Shown: positions 1 to 7,041, counted from the first letter of the stretch. The stretch: 9,859 nt of DNA from Candidatus Lithacetigena glycinireducens (GCA_018725485.1 QLUP01000029.1:1-9859); one strand, 5' to 3'. Notes: generated by a model from the sequence alone, not told the origin. Made by a program: numbers and translations.

Positions 1-492
1 GGGAGAGTCAAACATAGTAACATTGCTTAATAAGTTAGGAAAACTGACAGTAAGGAATCTTAAGACACTCGGACATAGGGGAGGTATATACTCCCTTTTC
101 TTACCTGCTTTATCTATATACAATTTTAATAACTCCGGATAAGTTTCAAAGATTAGGCTCATATCGTAAGCTTTATTAAACCCGAGTGATTTAATAAACT
201 TGTTTACCGTAACAAAAGTAGGGGGAGGATCAAAATGTAAATAAAAAACCGGAGGTATCAACACCACTACCTTATCTCTTTCGGGAATGCTGGATATATT
301 ATCGAATATCACACCTCGGGCTTTATAAGGACAGACCCGTATACACTCTCCACAATCTATGCACCTAATTGGTAATATACGAGCTTTCCCATCTACCACC
401 CTGATAGCTTCAGTTGGGCAGTTACGAACACAATGGGTACACCCTTTACACAGATCGTCTTCAATAATAATTGAATGCATATAACCCTTCAT
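1..492 (-). CDS. Ferredoxin/[FeFe]-hydrogenase-like iron-sulfur protein, N-terminal part (cut by left window edge)
   Basis: The frame is open for 164 codons from ATG 492 to the window edge. Seen: two ferredoxin-type [4Fe-4S] motifs, C15-x2-C18-x2-C21-x3-C25-P and C44-x2-C47-x2-C50-x3-C54-P. These are followed by a segment resembling the start of the hydrogenase large-subunit H-domain (COG4624 type), with PPLCPSVLR at about 137-145 and a following FPNLL. The last matches the L1 region written TSCCPGW in catalytic [FeFe] hydrogenases; here the ligand-type Cys (C140) before Pro is kept, but the preceding proton-relay Cys is Leu139. The start is supported by an AGGAGG five bases upstream, encoded in the last two codons of the preceding gene, which ends two bases away. 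Inference: a cytoplasmic redox or H2-sensing protein rather than a turnover enzyme. The L2 and L3 cysteine motifs lie outside the window, so an H-cluster cannot be confirmed. Confidence 0.85.
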   Translation of the reverse strand, partial: MKGYMHSIIIEDDLCKGCTHCVRNCPTEAIRVVDGKARILPIRCIDCGECIRVCPYKARGVIFDNISSIPERDKVVVLIPPVFYLHFDPPPTFVTVNKFIKSLGFNKAYDMSLIFETYPELLKLYIDKAGKKREYIPPLCPSVLRFLTVSFPNLLSNVTMFDSP

Positions 493-494
493 TT

Positions 495-1376
495 CTACCT
501 CCTGGTGAGATTTACCACCGCATACACCTTGGTCCCTACGCCCACACGGCTGTCAACCTGAAAAATATCAGCATTTCTCTTTATATTTGGTAAACCCATG
601 CCGGCACCAAAACCCATCTCCCTTATATAATCCGGTGCAGTAGTAAACCCTTCCTGTAGGGCTAAATTCACATCGGGGATTCCTGGTCCTTTATCCTCAG
701 CAATCACTTCAACTTTCTCGGAGTTAACTTTGGCCTGCAGAGAACCCCTATCAGCATAGATTATAATATTCATTTCAGCTTCATAGGCTATTATACCTAT
801 TCTTCTTAAATCTTTGGGGTCTATAGATAACTGTTGAAGGGATTTCCGCATCTGCAGGGAAGCATTTCCGGCATGAACAAAATCTTTTCCTAAAATCTGG
901 TAAGTATAGCTGATTACTCCTTCTGAAGGGGTAGTTTTTTTAACAACCATCCCCGTGTCCAGGGCTTCCTGTAAAAAAGCAAATAAAGACCACCAATAAA
1001 CTACTCCTATAACTTTAAACTTATCATCAACCACGGGAAGCCGTCCAAATTTAAAGCGGTTCATTTCCCTTAGAGCTTCAATAAGGGTTTTATTTAGAAT
1101 TAAATACTTTACCGGTGTAGTCATATATTTACTTACCGGGGCTTCAAGGTCTTTATTCTCGATGCAGATAATTAAGTCGCTAATAGAAATTATACCTAAA
1201 AGATGACCTTCATCGTCAGTTATCGGAACTCCATCAAGTCTTCTAATTCTCATTAATTCTTTGACATGCCTCATCTGCCAGTAAGGAGTAACCTGAGGAA
1301 TATTCCTCACCATCACTTTTTCCACAGAGCAAGAAAGAGTTTCCTGTTCTAATTTATTAGTTGCTTCTAAGTCCAT
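495..1376 (-). CDS. Two CBS domains fused to an RsbW-like (GHKL) ATPase domain; candidate sensory serine kinase/anti-sigma-type protein
   Basis: I place the start at ATG 1376 (293 residues). A TTG at 1403 in the same frame would add nine residues but has no ribosome-binding site and deepens the overlap with the upstream gene. Domains in order: CBS1 about 18-75 (with RLDGVPITDDEGHLLGII), CBS2 about 81-140 (FGRLPVVDD), and an ATPase domain about 155-290. The ATPase shows an N-box with E199 and N203, a G1 box DKGPGI at about 228-233, and a glycine-rich lid GFGAGMGLPNI from about 255. There is no phospho-acceptor histidine domain and no membrane segment, so RsbW/SpoIIAB-type serine kinases are closer than histidine kinases. 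CBS pairs commonly bind adenine nucleotides, so control by energy charge is a reasonable inference. It overlaps the DRTGG gene by 20 bases and its last codons form the Shine-Dalgarno of the hydrogenase-like gene. The target protein is unknown. Confidence 0.88.
   Translation of the reverse strand: MDLEATNKLEQETLSCSVEKVMVRNIPQVTPYWQMRHVKELMRIRRLDGVPITDDEGHLLGIISISDLIICIENKDLEAPVSKYMTTPVKYLILNKTLIEALREMNRFKFGRLPVVDDKFKVIGVVYWWSLFAFLQEALDTGMVVKKTTPSEGVISYTYQILGKDFVHAGNASLQMRKSLQQLSIDPKDLRRIGIIAYEAEMNIIIYADRGSLQAKVNSEKVEVIAEDKGPGIPDVNLALQEGFTTAPDYIREMGFGAGMGLPNIKRNADIFQVDSRVGVGTKVYAVVNLTRR
498..503 (-). promoter_or_regulatory. Shine-Dalgarno of the hydrogenase-like gene, encoded by the final Arg codons of the CBS/ATPase gene
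   Basis: AGGAGG on the minus strand is both the last two codons (Arg-Arg) of the CBS/ATPase gene and the ribosome-binding site for ATG 492, five bases further on after the TAG stop. It fixes the start of the truncated gene and suggests tight translational linkage. Confidence 0.75.
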
Positions 1377-1698
1377 GGTAATATAAAATCCCGCAGGTTT
1401 CAAACAAAGATAAATCTGTAGATACTATAGGAATGCCTAATTCCTCGGCAAGATTTAGTATGGTATCGTCGGCTTTTTTCCCGCTTACAATGATTATGCC
1501 CACCATTCCTACCATCTCTGCTGTCCTCACAATTTGGGGAGCAGCTAAGGAGGTGATAAGAATGGCTCCTTCGGTGGGAGAGGCGAGAACATCTGACATC
1601 AGGTCTGCTGCCCAGGCTTTATTAATATCCAGATTTTCCAGATGCTGGCAAACGCATATCCTACCTTTAACTAAGTTAATAATGTTATTAAGTTTCAC
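1357..1698 (-). CDS. Stand-alone DRTGG-domain protein
   Basis: This is a 113-residue protein that covers essentially one DRTGG domain (Pfam PF07085 type) and nothing else. Recognisable parts are the N-terminal KLNNIINLVKG, a central ASDL-like segment (AADLMSDVLA), the strand GAILITSL, the hydrophobic VGMVGIIIVSGKK, and the C-terminal GIPIVSTDLSLFETCGILY. DRTGG domains occur in HPr-kinase-like and phosphotransacetylase proteins and are thought to be ligand-binding or regulatory; no enzyme activity is known for the lone form. The start is GTG 1698, set by an AAGGAG six bases upstream. It overlaps the end of valS by 11 bases and the CBS/ATPase gene by 20 bases, so the three are very likely cotranscribed. 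Its association with a GHKL ATPase and a hydrogenase-like protein suggests a role in the same signalling module (inference). Confidence 0.85.
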   Translation of the reverse strand: MKLNNIINLVKGRICVCQHLENLDINKAWAADLMSDVLASPTEGAILITSLAAPQIVRTAEMVGMVGIIIVSGKKADDTILNLAEELGIPIVSTDLSLFETCGILYYHGLRSN

Positions 1699-4330
1699 TT
1701 CCTTCTCCTTGAAGATAATTTATGGTTTCGTCAATTCTCACTATTTGCTTCTGGTACTCTTGTTCTCTTCGTTGGAATTCTTCAATGGTTGCTGGTGAGG
1801 CTTTTTCCCTGAATAAGGGATTCCTGAGATCCTTTTGGACCCTCTCCAGCTCAGTGGTTAATTCAACCAGACTTCCAGTGAGTTTTATAATTTCTTCTTT
1901 AATCTCTACCAAACCTTTTAAGTTAACAAATATGGAAGTTCCCCTGACAACCTGTATTGCAGAACTTTTAGGCCAGGTTTCCAGGTCACAAACGATGTCT
2001 AAATTTCCAATACCTGCCATCTGGGTGATGTAGTTGGAACCTTCAACTAAAGATTGGTACTCAAAAGCATCTGAGGGATGAATAACCACCTTTATGGGAC
2101 GGTTGGGCTTAATTTTGAACAGACTACGAATATTTCGAATTGCAGTAATAATACCGAAGATATAATTTGTTTTTTCCAGTGCTATTTCGCATTCAGGGAA
2201 ATCAACTTTATTAACCCAGTCCTGTATTATCAGGGGAGGTAAATTATCCTGATTAAGTTTAGACCAGAGCTCCTCAGTTATGAAAGGAATGACCGGATGC
2301 AATAAAACTAAGATGTTTTTAAGAACATAATAAAGCGTAAACAGGGTTCCCTGGCTATCTTTTTTAAATTTGGATATTTCCAGGTACCAATCACAATAAT
2401 CCTTCCAGAAGAACTCTTCAATAGCTTTGATATAATTCCCTACATCAAAAGAAGCAAATTTATCATTAACCTCCTTTACCAGATGAGATAAGCGCGATAG
2501 GATATACCTATCAAACAGGTCTAAATCAATCAGTTCAGGTGGTTTTTCAAACTTATTTTCCCCAATGGTAGAGATAACATAGCGAGATGCATTCCACAAT
2601 TTATTCATGAAGTTTCTACTATGAAGGAGTGCTGGTTTGGTTAAAGTGATATCCTGACCCCCGAGGGTGCTTAAAGAGGCCAGGGTAAACCTGAGGGCAT
2701 CAGTACCATAATCTTTTATTAAATCAAGGGGATCAAGAACATTTTTCAGAGATTTAGACATTTTTCTGCCTTTCTCATCTCTAACTAAACCATGTATGAA
2801 AACATTTTTAAACGGTGGCTTACCGGTTAACTCTAATCCTGCCATAATCATCCTGGAAACCCAGAAAGTTATTATGTCATAACCTGTGACTAAAACTGAA
2901 GTGGGATAGAAATTTTCTAAATCCGGGGTTGAATCAGGCCAACCAAAAACTGAAAAAGGCCACAAAGCAGAACTAAACCAGGTATCAAGTACATCTTCAA
3001 CTTCTTCCAGATTCTCAGAAGAACAATGAGTGCATTTTTCAGGTGTCTCCCGGGAAACGATAACCTCTCCGCAGGATTGACAAATCCAGGCTGGAATACG
3101 GTGTCCCCACCAGAGTTGCCTGGAGATGCACCAATCTTTGAGATTTTCCATCCAATCCAGGTACACAGCGGACCATCTCTCTGGAATGAAAGTTATTTCT
3201 GCATTTTTTACCTTTTCAATGGCTGCCTTTTTTATTTCTTTGACACTTAAAAACCACTGTACAGAAAGCAAGGGCTCAATAACAGTATGGCACCTGCTGC
3301 ATCTTCCCGGAGAATACCTGTAGGACTCGGTTTTTACCAATCTATTTTCCAGATTAAGTTTTTTTACCATTAATTCCCTGGCTTCCAGTGTTGATAACCC
3401 AGCAAAGTCACTGCCGGATTCCTCAGCCATGAAACCATGTTCGTTAATAACCCTAATCAGGGGAAGATTATGCCTTTTTCCCATTTCATAGTCGAGGAAA
3501 TCGTGGGCTGGGGTTACTTTTACTACACCAGACCCAAATTCTGGGTCAACCTCAGAATCAGCAATTATAGGTAATTTTCTACCGACAACTGGCAAAATGG
3601 CTACTTTTCCGACAACTGATTTATACCTCAAATCATCAGGGTGAACTGCTAAAGCAACATCCCCCAACATAGTTTCTGGCCTGGTGGTTACTATTTCTAT
3701 GTCACCACCCTGTTCGAGAGCATAGATTATTTGGTAAAGCTTTCCTTCCACCTCTTCCCTTTCCACTTCAATATCTGAGATTGCAGTATGGCAGTGCGGA
3801 CAAAGGTTGACCAGGTATTCACCCCGGTAAATATAACCCTTTTCATACATGCGGACAAAAAATTCAGTAACTGCACGAGAACATACTTCGTCAAGGGTAA
3901 ACCTTTCTCGGTTCCAGTCACAGGAAGCCCCCATTTTCTTTATCTGCGAGGTAATAGTATGGCGACACTTTTCCATCCATTGCCACATATACTCCTGGAA
4001 TGCTTTTTTCCCGATTCTGGATCTCTCTATACCCTGCTTGCGAAGCTCTTCTTCCACCACATTTTGAGCAGCAATTCCAGCATGGTCAGTTCCCGGAACC
4101 CATAGAGTGGGAATCTTTCGCAGGCGATTAATCCTAACTAAAATATCCTGCAAAGTAGCATCGAGTGCATGCCCTAAATGAAGGGAGCCGGTAACATTGG
4201 TAGGAGGTAAAACAATTACAAAAGGGGGTGAACCGGTATTATTCTGTGGTGAAAAAAAACCTTTTTCTTCCCAGAATCTATACCACTTTTCTTCTACTTC
4301 TTCTGGATTATATCTCGTGGATAAGCTCAA
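1688..4330 (-). CDS. valS: Valyl-tRNA synthetase
   Basis: This class Ia synthetase charges tRNA-Val with valine in the cytoplasm. With the start preferred here it is 880 residues, a normal bacterial length. Seen: the HIGH-type motif HLGH at about 51-54 inside PPTNVTGSLHLGHALD, KMSKS at 523-527, the CP1 editing domain containing TTRPETMLGD and TPAHDFLDYEMG, several CxxC pairs (CPHC, CSRC, CQSC, CTHC) of the usual zinc-binding regions, and a C-terminal charged coiled coil over about the last 65 residues. Start choice: a longer frame opens at TTG 4354 (888 residues). However, TTG 4330 lies six bases after GAGGTG (4342-4337) and gives MSLSTRYNPEEVEEKW, which matches the usual ValRS N-terminus, whereas the extra eight residues are encoded by the ribosome-binding region itself. 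It begins after a 52-base gap, the longest in the window, and overlaps the DRTGG gene at its end. Confidence 0.97.
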   Translation of the reverse strand: MSLSTRYNPEEVEEKWYRFWEEKGFFSPQNNTGSPPFVIVLPPTNVTGSLHLGHALDATLQDILVRINRLRKIPTLWVPGTDHAGIAAQNVVEEELRKQGIERSRIGKKAFQEYMWQWMEKCRHTITSQIKKMGASCDWNRERFTLDEVCSRAVTEFFVRMYEKGYIYRGEYLVNLCPHCHTAISDIEVEREEVEGKLYQIIYALEQGGDIEIVTTRPETMLGDVALAVHPDDLRYKSVVGKVAILPVVGRKLPIIADSEVDPEFGSGVVKVTPAHDFLDYEMGKRHNLPLIRVINEHGFMAEESGSDFAGLSTLEARELMVKKLNLENRLVKTESYRYSPGRCSRCHTVIEPLLSVQWFLSVKEIKKAAIEKVKNAEITFIPERWSAVYLDWMENLKDWCISRQLWWGHRIPAWICQSCGEVIVSRETPEKCTHCSSENLEEVEDVLDTWFSSALWPFSVFGWPDSTPDLENFYPTSVLVTGYDIITFWVSRMIMAGLELTGKPPFKNVFIHGLVRDEKGRKMSKSLKNVLDPLDLIKDYGTDALRFTLASLSTLGGQDITLTKPALLHSRNFMNKLWNASRYVISTIGENKFEKPPELIDLDLFDRYILSRLSHLVKEVNDKFASFDVGNYIKAIEEFFWKDYCDWYLEISKFKKDSQGTLFTLYYVLKNILVLLHPVIPFITEELWSKLNQDNLPPLIIQDWVNKVDFPECEIALEKTNYIFGIITAIRNIRSLFKIKPNRPIKVVIHPSDAFEYQSLVEGSNYITQMAGIGNLDIVCDLETWPKSSAIQVVRGTSIFVNLKGLVEIKEEIIKLTGSLVELTTELERVQKDLRNPLFREKASPATIEEFQRREQEYQKQIVRIDETINYLQGEGSET

Positions 4331-4336
4331 TACATT

Positions 4337-4342
4337 CACCTC
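4337..4342 (-). promoter_or_regulatory. Shine-Dalgarno that decides the valS start
   Basis: GAGGTG on the minus strand sits six bases before TTG 4330. If TTG 4354 were the start, this sequence would be coding and no comparable site precedes it. It supports the shorter 880-residue ValRS. Confidence 0.7.
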
Positions 4343-4354
4343 ATTAGAGCTCAA

Positions 4355-4382
4355 ATTATATTCAATTAATATACCTTATAAT
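4355..4382 (-). promoter_or_regulatory. Possible sigma-A promoter for valS and the downstream sensory genes
   Basis: The gap after the glycosyltransferase gene contains a perfect TATAAT (4360-4355, minus strand). About 17 bases upstream the hexamer is AATTAT, a poor match to TTGACA, so the -35 is weak. Transcription would start near 4348, giving a leader of roughly 18 bases that carries the GAGGTG site and leads to TTG 4330; that layout would exclude the longer valS start. No T-box or terminator hairpin fits in this short interval. The region is AT-rich, so a chance TATAAT is possible. Confidence 0.35.
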
Positions 4383-5036
4383 TTATTTTCCTGCAATAGT
4401 TTGCAGTATTTCCCAGTACATCTTCAAGTGAGATAGAAACCCTCGCCAAAATCCAATTTTTTCTACCTTCATAACCTGGGAAACCCCAAATAAATATACC
4501 TTTTTTTCCTGGAGACGCATTTTTCGGATATTTCTGTAAATCAAGACCTCGATAGCATAACCTTTTCCCTGCAGGGAATCCTTCATTAAAAAAAAGGTTT
4601 CTCTCTTTATTGCTCGCTGGGAATTTAAGGCTGGAGTTATGGCTTGAGTAAAGTCGGTTACCAGTCTTCCACCTTTAAATACTCCAAGGGAAGTATCAGC
4701 TTCTCCAGCAAACACAGGGGTTAACAAGGAATCAATGTGGTATGGTTTGAGATTGATAATATCAGCATCTATAAACAGCAATACATCATAACTGGAAAGT
4801 TTTGCACCGGTAATCAAAGCATTGCTTTTACCTGAATTTATTTTTAACTCTACCAGATAAGCACCATTATTGATAGTTGAATCAGATGTCATATCGGTTG
4901 ACCCATCGTTGACAACTATTACTTCCCCTACTAACTTAGACTGGATTACCGCCTGGATAACCTGCCCTATTCTTGGACCTTCATTATAGGCAGGAATAAT
5001 TACTGAGGCTTTTCTTTCAATAAACTGCTTAACCAT
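4383..5036 (-). CDS. Family-2 glycosyltransferase (GT-A fold)
   Basis: The 217-residue protein has GT2 hallmarks: SVIIPAYNEG at 11-20, the nucleotide-binding VVNDGSTD at about 41-48, and the metal-binding FIDADI with D90 and D92. The remainder (FKGGRLVTDFTQ, then a C-terminal HLKMYWEIL near 203-211) resembles a short soluble GT2 group I recall from Clostridia, related to glucosyl-3-phosphoglycerate synthase and polyprenyl-phosphate sugar transferases. No membrane segment is seen, so a cytoplasmic or peripheral enzyme is likely. It uses a nucleotide-sugar donor; donor and acceptor cannot be read from the sequence. ATG 5036 is the only sensible start because the PAYNE motif follows within 15 residues. 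The gene overlaps the end of ispG by 37 bases, which implies cotranslation. Position next to ispG and cdsA is compatible with a lipid or polyprenyl-phosphate acceptor, but that is speculative. Confidence 0.88.
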   Translation of the reverse strand: MVKQFIERKASVIIPAYNEGPRIGQVIQAVIQSKLVGEVIVVNDGSTDMTSDSTINNGAYLVELKINSGKSNALITGAKLSSYDVLLFIDADIINLKPYHIDSLLTPVFAGEADTSLGVFKGGRLVTDFTQAITPALNSQRAIKRETFFLMKDSLQGKGYAIEVLIYRNIRKMRLQEKKVYLFGVSQVMKVEKIGFWRGFLSHLKMYWEILQTIAGK

Positions 5037-6046
5037 TTTAAGGCTTCGTCCTGAGTTTTAATTCCTTGAAAAACACCTTTTATGGACACTACAATTCCCT
5101 CAGGGGAACCAAATAGACCTATATCAGCGCCTTTTGCTTCACCTGGGCCATTGATTTCGCATCCCATAACCGCTAAGGTGTAATTTTCCTGTAAATCACC
5201 GATCAACTCGTTTACGAGGGTTGCCAGTTTTAATACATCAATTCTCATTCGGCTGCAACCCGGACAGGAAATTAGATTTATCCCCTTTACCTTTTTTCTT
5301 ATATTATTAAGAATCGCTTTCGCTACTTCAATCTCTTTAATTGGTCCATCGGTTAGGGATACCCTTATGGTATTGCCAATTCCTCTAAACAGCAGATAAC
5401 CGATACTCATAGATGACTTAACCATACCAGGTAAACCTAATCCTGCTTCAGTAAGTCCTATATGTAGTGGGTAATCCATAAGAGAAGAAATTTTTTCATT
5501 AATAATGATATTGTTTTCCACCTGAGAATCTTTAGCAGAAACCATAAGATTTTTCTGGCCAGCAGTTTCAAAAATATCCAGAGTTTTCATTAACTCCTGT
5601 TCAATTATTGATACCAGATCCCTGTTTCTTAGTGCAAGAGAACCAGAATTAAGCCCAACTCTTACAGCAACATTATAATCAACCGAGGCAGAGGCGATTT
5701 CTTTTAATCCATTAATGTGAGTGTTACCAGGATTAACCCTGACCATAGAAAAACCCTGTTGAGCAGATAATACGCCTAACCGGGGGTCTTTGTGAATATC
5801 TGCTATGACCGGTAGAGAAACATTATTTTTAATTAACCTAAAAGCTTCAACTTCTTCAGCAGACTTAACTGCAACCCGTAGAATGTCTGCTCCCGCTTGT
5901 TCTATTTCAGTATACTCCTGTAAAAACTCTTTTTTATGGAGAAGGCTAACACGAGACATCGTTTCAATTAATACAGGAAAGTTACCCCCAACTATTAAAT
6001 TTCCTAATTTAATGGTACGGGTAATTTTTTCTGGGATAAATATCAA
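5000..6046 (-). CDS. ispG: 4-hydroxy-3-methylbut-2-en-1-yl diphosphate synthase (GcpE)
   Basis: IspG is the [4Fe-4S] enzyme that converts MEcPP to HMBPP in the MEP isoprenoid pathway, using reduced ferredoxin or flavodoxin. At 348 residues it is the short bacterial type. Seen: IADIHKDPRL and VRVNPGN of the TIM-barrel domain, the cluster ligands C261, C264 (CPGC) and C296, and E303 in CEINGPGEAKGADIG. The spacing matches the E. coli set C270/C273/C305/E312. The start is TTG 6046, sharing TTGA with the rseP stop; AGGAG six bases upstream supports it. The Shine-Dalgarno is embedded in an inverted repeat described separately. The dxr gene that usually accompanies it between cdsA and rseP is absent here. 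Confidence 0.97.
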   Translation of the reverse strand: MIFIPEKITRTIKLGNLIVGGNFPVLIETMSRVSLLHKKEFLQEYTEIEQAGADILRVAVKSAEEVEAFRLIKNNVSLPVIADIHKDPRLGVLSAQQGFSMVRVNPGNTHINGLKEIASASVDYNVAVRVGLNSGSLALRNRDLVSIIEQELMKTLDIFETAGQKNLMVSAKDSQVENNIIINEKISSLMDYPLHIGLTEAGLGLPGMVKSSMSIGYLLFRGIGNTIRVSLTDGPIKEIEVAKAILNNIRKKVKGINLISCPGCSRMRIDVLKLATLVNELIGDLQENYTLAVMGCEINGPGEAKGADIGLFGSPEGIVVSIKGVFQGIKTQDEALKWLSSLLKEKPQ

Positions 6047-7038
6047 AACAAACTCCTGATTTCTTTCAAAGAAAGAAGAATCAGGAATAACATTAAAATA
6101 GCGAAACCGATAAAGTTTATTAAGCCGAGGATCTTAGCTTGAGGTCTTTTCTTGAAAATCATTTCATATAAAAGAACAATGACATAACCTCCATCCAGGG
6201 CTGGTAAGGGGAAGAGATTAACCGTTGCCAGGTTTGAACTTAATAAAGCAGTGATAAAAAGTAAATATAATATCCCTGCCCCATAAGCCCTGCTCACTAC
6301 CTGGGCAACCCCAACAGGCCCGATGAGGTCAAGTGACCCTTCCCCAATAACAAAGAAGAATACCGCTTTTATTATAGCTATGGATGCCGAAAAAGTTCTT
6401 ATAACCCCATAGTAAAGTGAGTAAATAATAGGTGTTTTTTTAAACTCAGGGAAAATCCCGATAATTCCAACATTATTTACTTTATCCAGGTTGGGTACAA
6501 CAGGTATTTCTAATCTCTGGTTATTTCTGATTATGGAAAGGGTTATTTCTATCTGAGGGTTTTTATTAATAACTGAAACCAATTCTTCCCATTTTTGTAT
6601 TTGGATACCATTTACAGCAACTATTTTATCGCCTATCTTTATACCCACAGCTTCCGCTGGAAGTCCGGGAACCAAACCCCTAATAGTAGTTGTAGGTTGA
6701 GCAGGATCACCTGATATTAGTATTAAGGTAAGCAGGACTATGGCAAGAATAAGGTTCATGACTGAACCTCCAAGAACTACTTTAAGCCTGGCAAAAGGAG
6801 ACCCAAAAATATAACCGCTTTCTTCTTCAAAAAGACCGGCTACTTTGACATAACCTCCAAAAGGAATGATGCCTATAGAAAACCTGGTCTCTTTATATTG
6901 AAAGTTATAAATAGAGGGGCCAAAACCAATAGAAAACCTTTCTACCTTAAAACCTTCTCTCTTAGCCATCAGAAAATGTCCGAATTCATGAATTCCTACC
7001 AGAACACCAAATACTATCAGGACAACAAGAATATTCAT
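6043..7038 (-). CDS. rseP: Site-2 intramembrane zinc metalloprotease (RseP/RasP family)
   Basis: This 331-residue membrane protease belongs to the M50 family that cleaves anti-sigma factors and signal-peptide remnants within the membrane. Seen: an N-terminal membrane segment carrying the zinc motif HEFGH at 17-21, GGYVKVAG at about 61-68, a second membrane segment at about 88-109, one PDZ domain at about 115-185 (RGLVPGLPAEAVGIKIGDKI), and two C-terminal membrane segments. The third metal ligand lies in NLFPLPALDGG, with D282 in LDG. The single PDZ and length resemble Gram-positive RasP rather than the two-PDZ E. coli form. ATG 7038 is three bases after the cdsA stop; a GGAGG lies about 16 bases upstream, longer than usual spacing, so translational coupling probably helps. 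No substrate anti-sigma factor is encoded in the window. Confidence 0.96.
   Translation of the reverse strand: MNILVVLIVFGVLVGIHEFGHFLMAKREGFKVERFSIGFGPSIYNFQYKETRFSIGIIPFGGYVKVAGLFEEESGYIFGSPFARLKVVLGGSVMNLILAIVLLTLILISGDPAQPTTTIRGLVPGLPAEAVGIKIGDKIVAVNGIQIQKWEELVSVINKNPQIEITLSIIRNNQRLEIPVVPNLDKVNNVGIIGIFPEFKKTPIIYSLYYGVIRTFSASIAIIKAVFFFVIGEGSLDLIGPVGVAQVVSRAYGAGILYLLFITALLSSNLATVNLFPLPALDGGYVIVLLYEMIFKKRPQAKILGLINFIGFAILMLFLILLSLKEIRSLF
6053..6086 (-). promoter_or_regulatory. Inverted repeat enclosing the ispG ribosome-binding site
   Basis: Seen directly: arms 6054-6061/6079-6086 (8 bp) and 6062-6067/6071-6076 (6 bp), with a 2-base bulge and a 3-base loop, giving 14 perfect pairs. On the minus-strand transcript the 3' arm ends in AGGA, so four of the five bases of the ispG AGGAG lie in the stem. 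The whole element lies within the last codons of rseP. Ribosomes finishing rseP would melt it, so it may couple ispG translation to rseP (inference). Confidence 0.5.
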
Positions 7039-7041
7039 AGA

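Noticed and set aside
1377-1403. Nine-residue N-terminal extension of the CBS/ATPase protein from TTG 1403
   Set aside because: No Shine-Dalgarno precedes TTG 1403 and the extension is encoded within the end of the DRTGG gene; ATG 1376 is simpler. This remains uncertain because the site before ATG 1376 is also weak.
1433-1798. Plus-strand open frame of 121 codons
   Set aside because: It lies antisense to the DRTGG gene and the end of valS, both with clear family features; its translation shows no recognisable domain and no good ribosome-binding site. Treated as a shadow.
3727-3921. Minus-strand 64-codon frame inside valS in another frame
   Set aside because: Fully contained in valS, whose frame is continuous and conserved here, so there is no sign of a frameshift or a nested gene.
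3026-4105. Several plus-strand frames of 60-105 codons opposite valS
   Set aside because: All are antisense to conserved ValRS coding sequence and have low-complexity, domain-free translations.
4331-4382. Possible T-box leader upstream of valS
   Set aside because: The gap is only 52 bases, far too short for a T-box stem I, specifier loop and terminator/antiterminator, and no T-box consensus is visible.
5012-5045. Short imperfect inverted repeat around the glycosyltransferase start (GCCTTAA/TTAAGC)
   Set aside because: Only six pairs with a bulge and AT-rich; it does not cover a Shine-Dalgarno and is within chance expectation.
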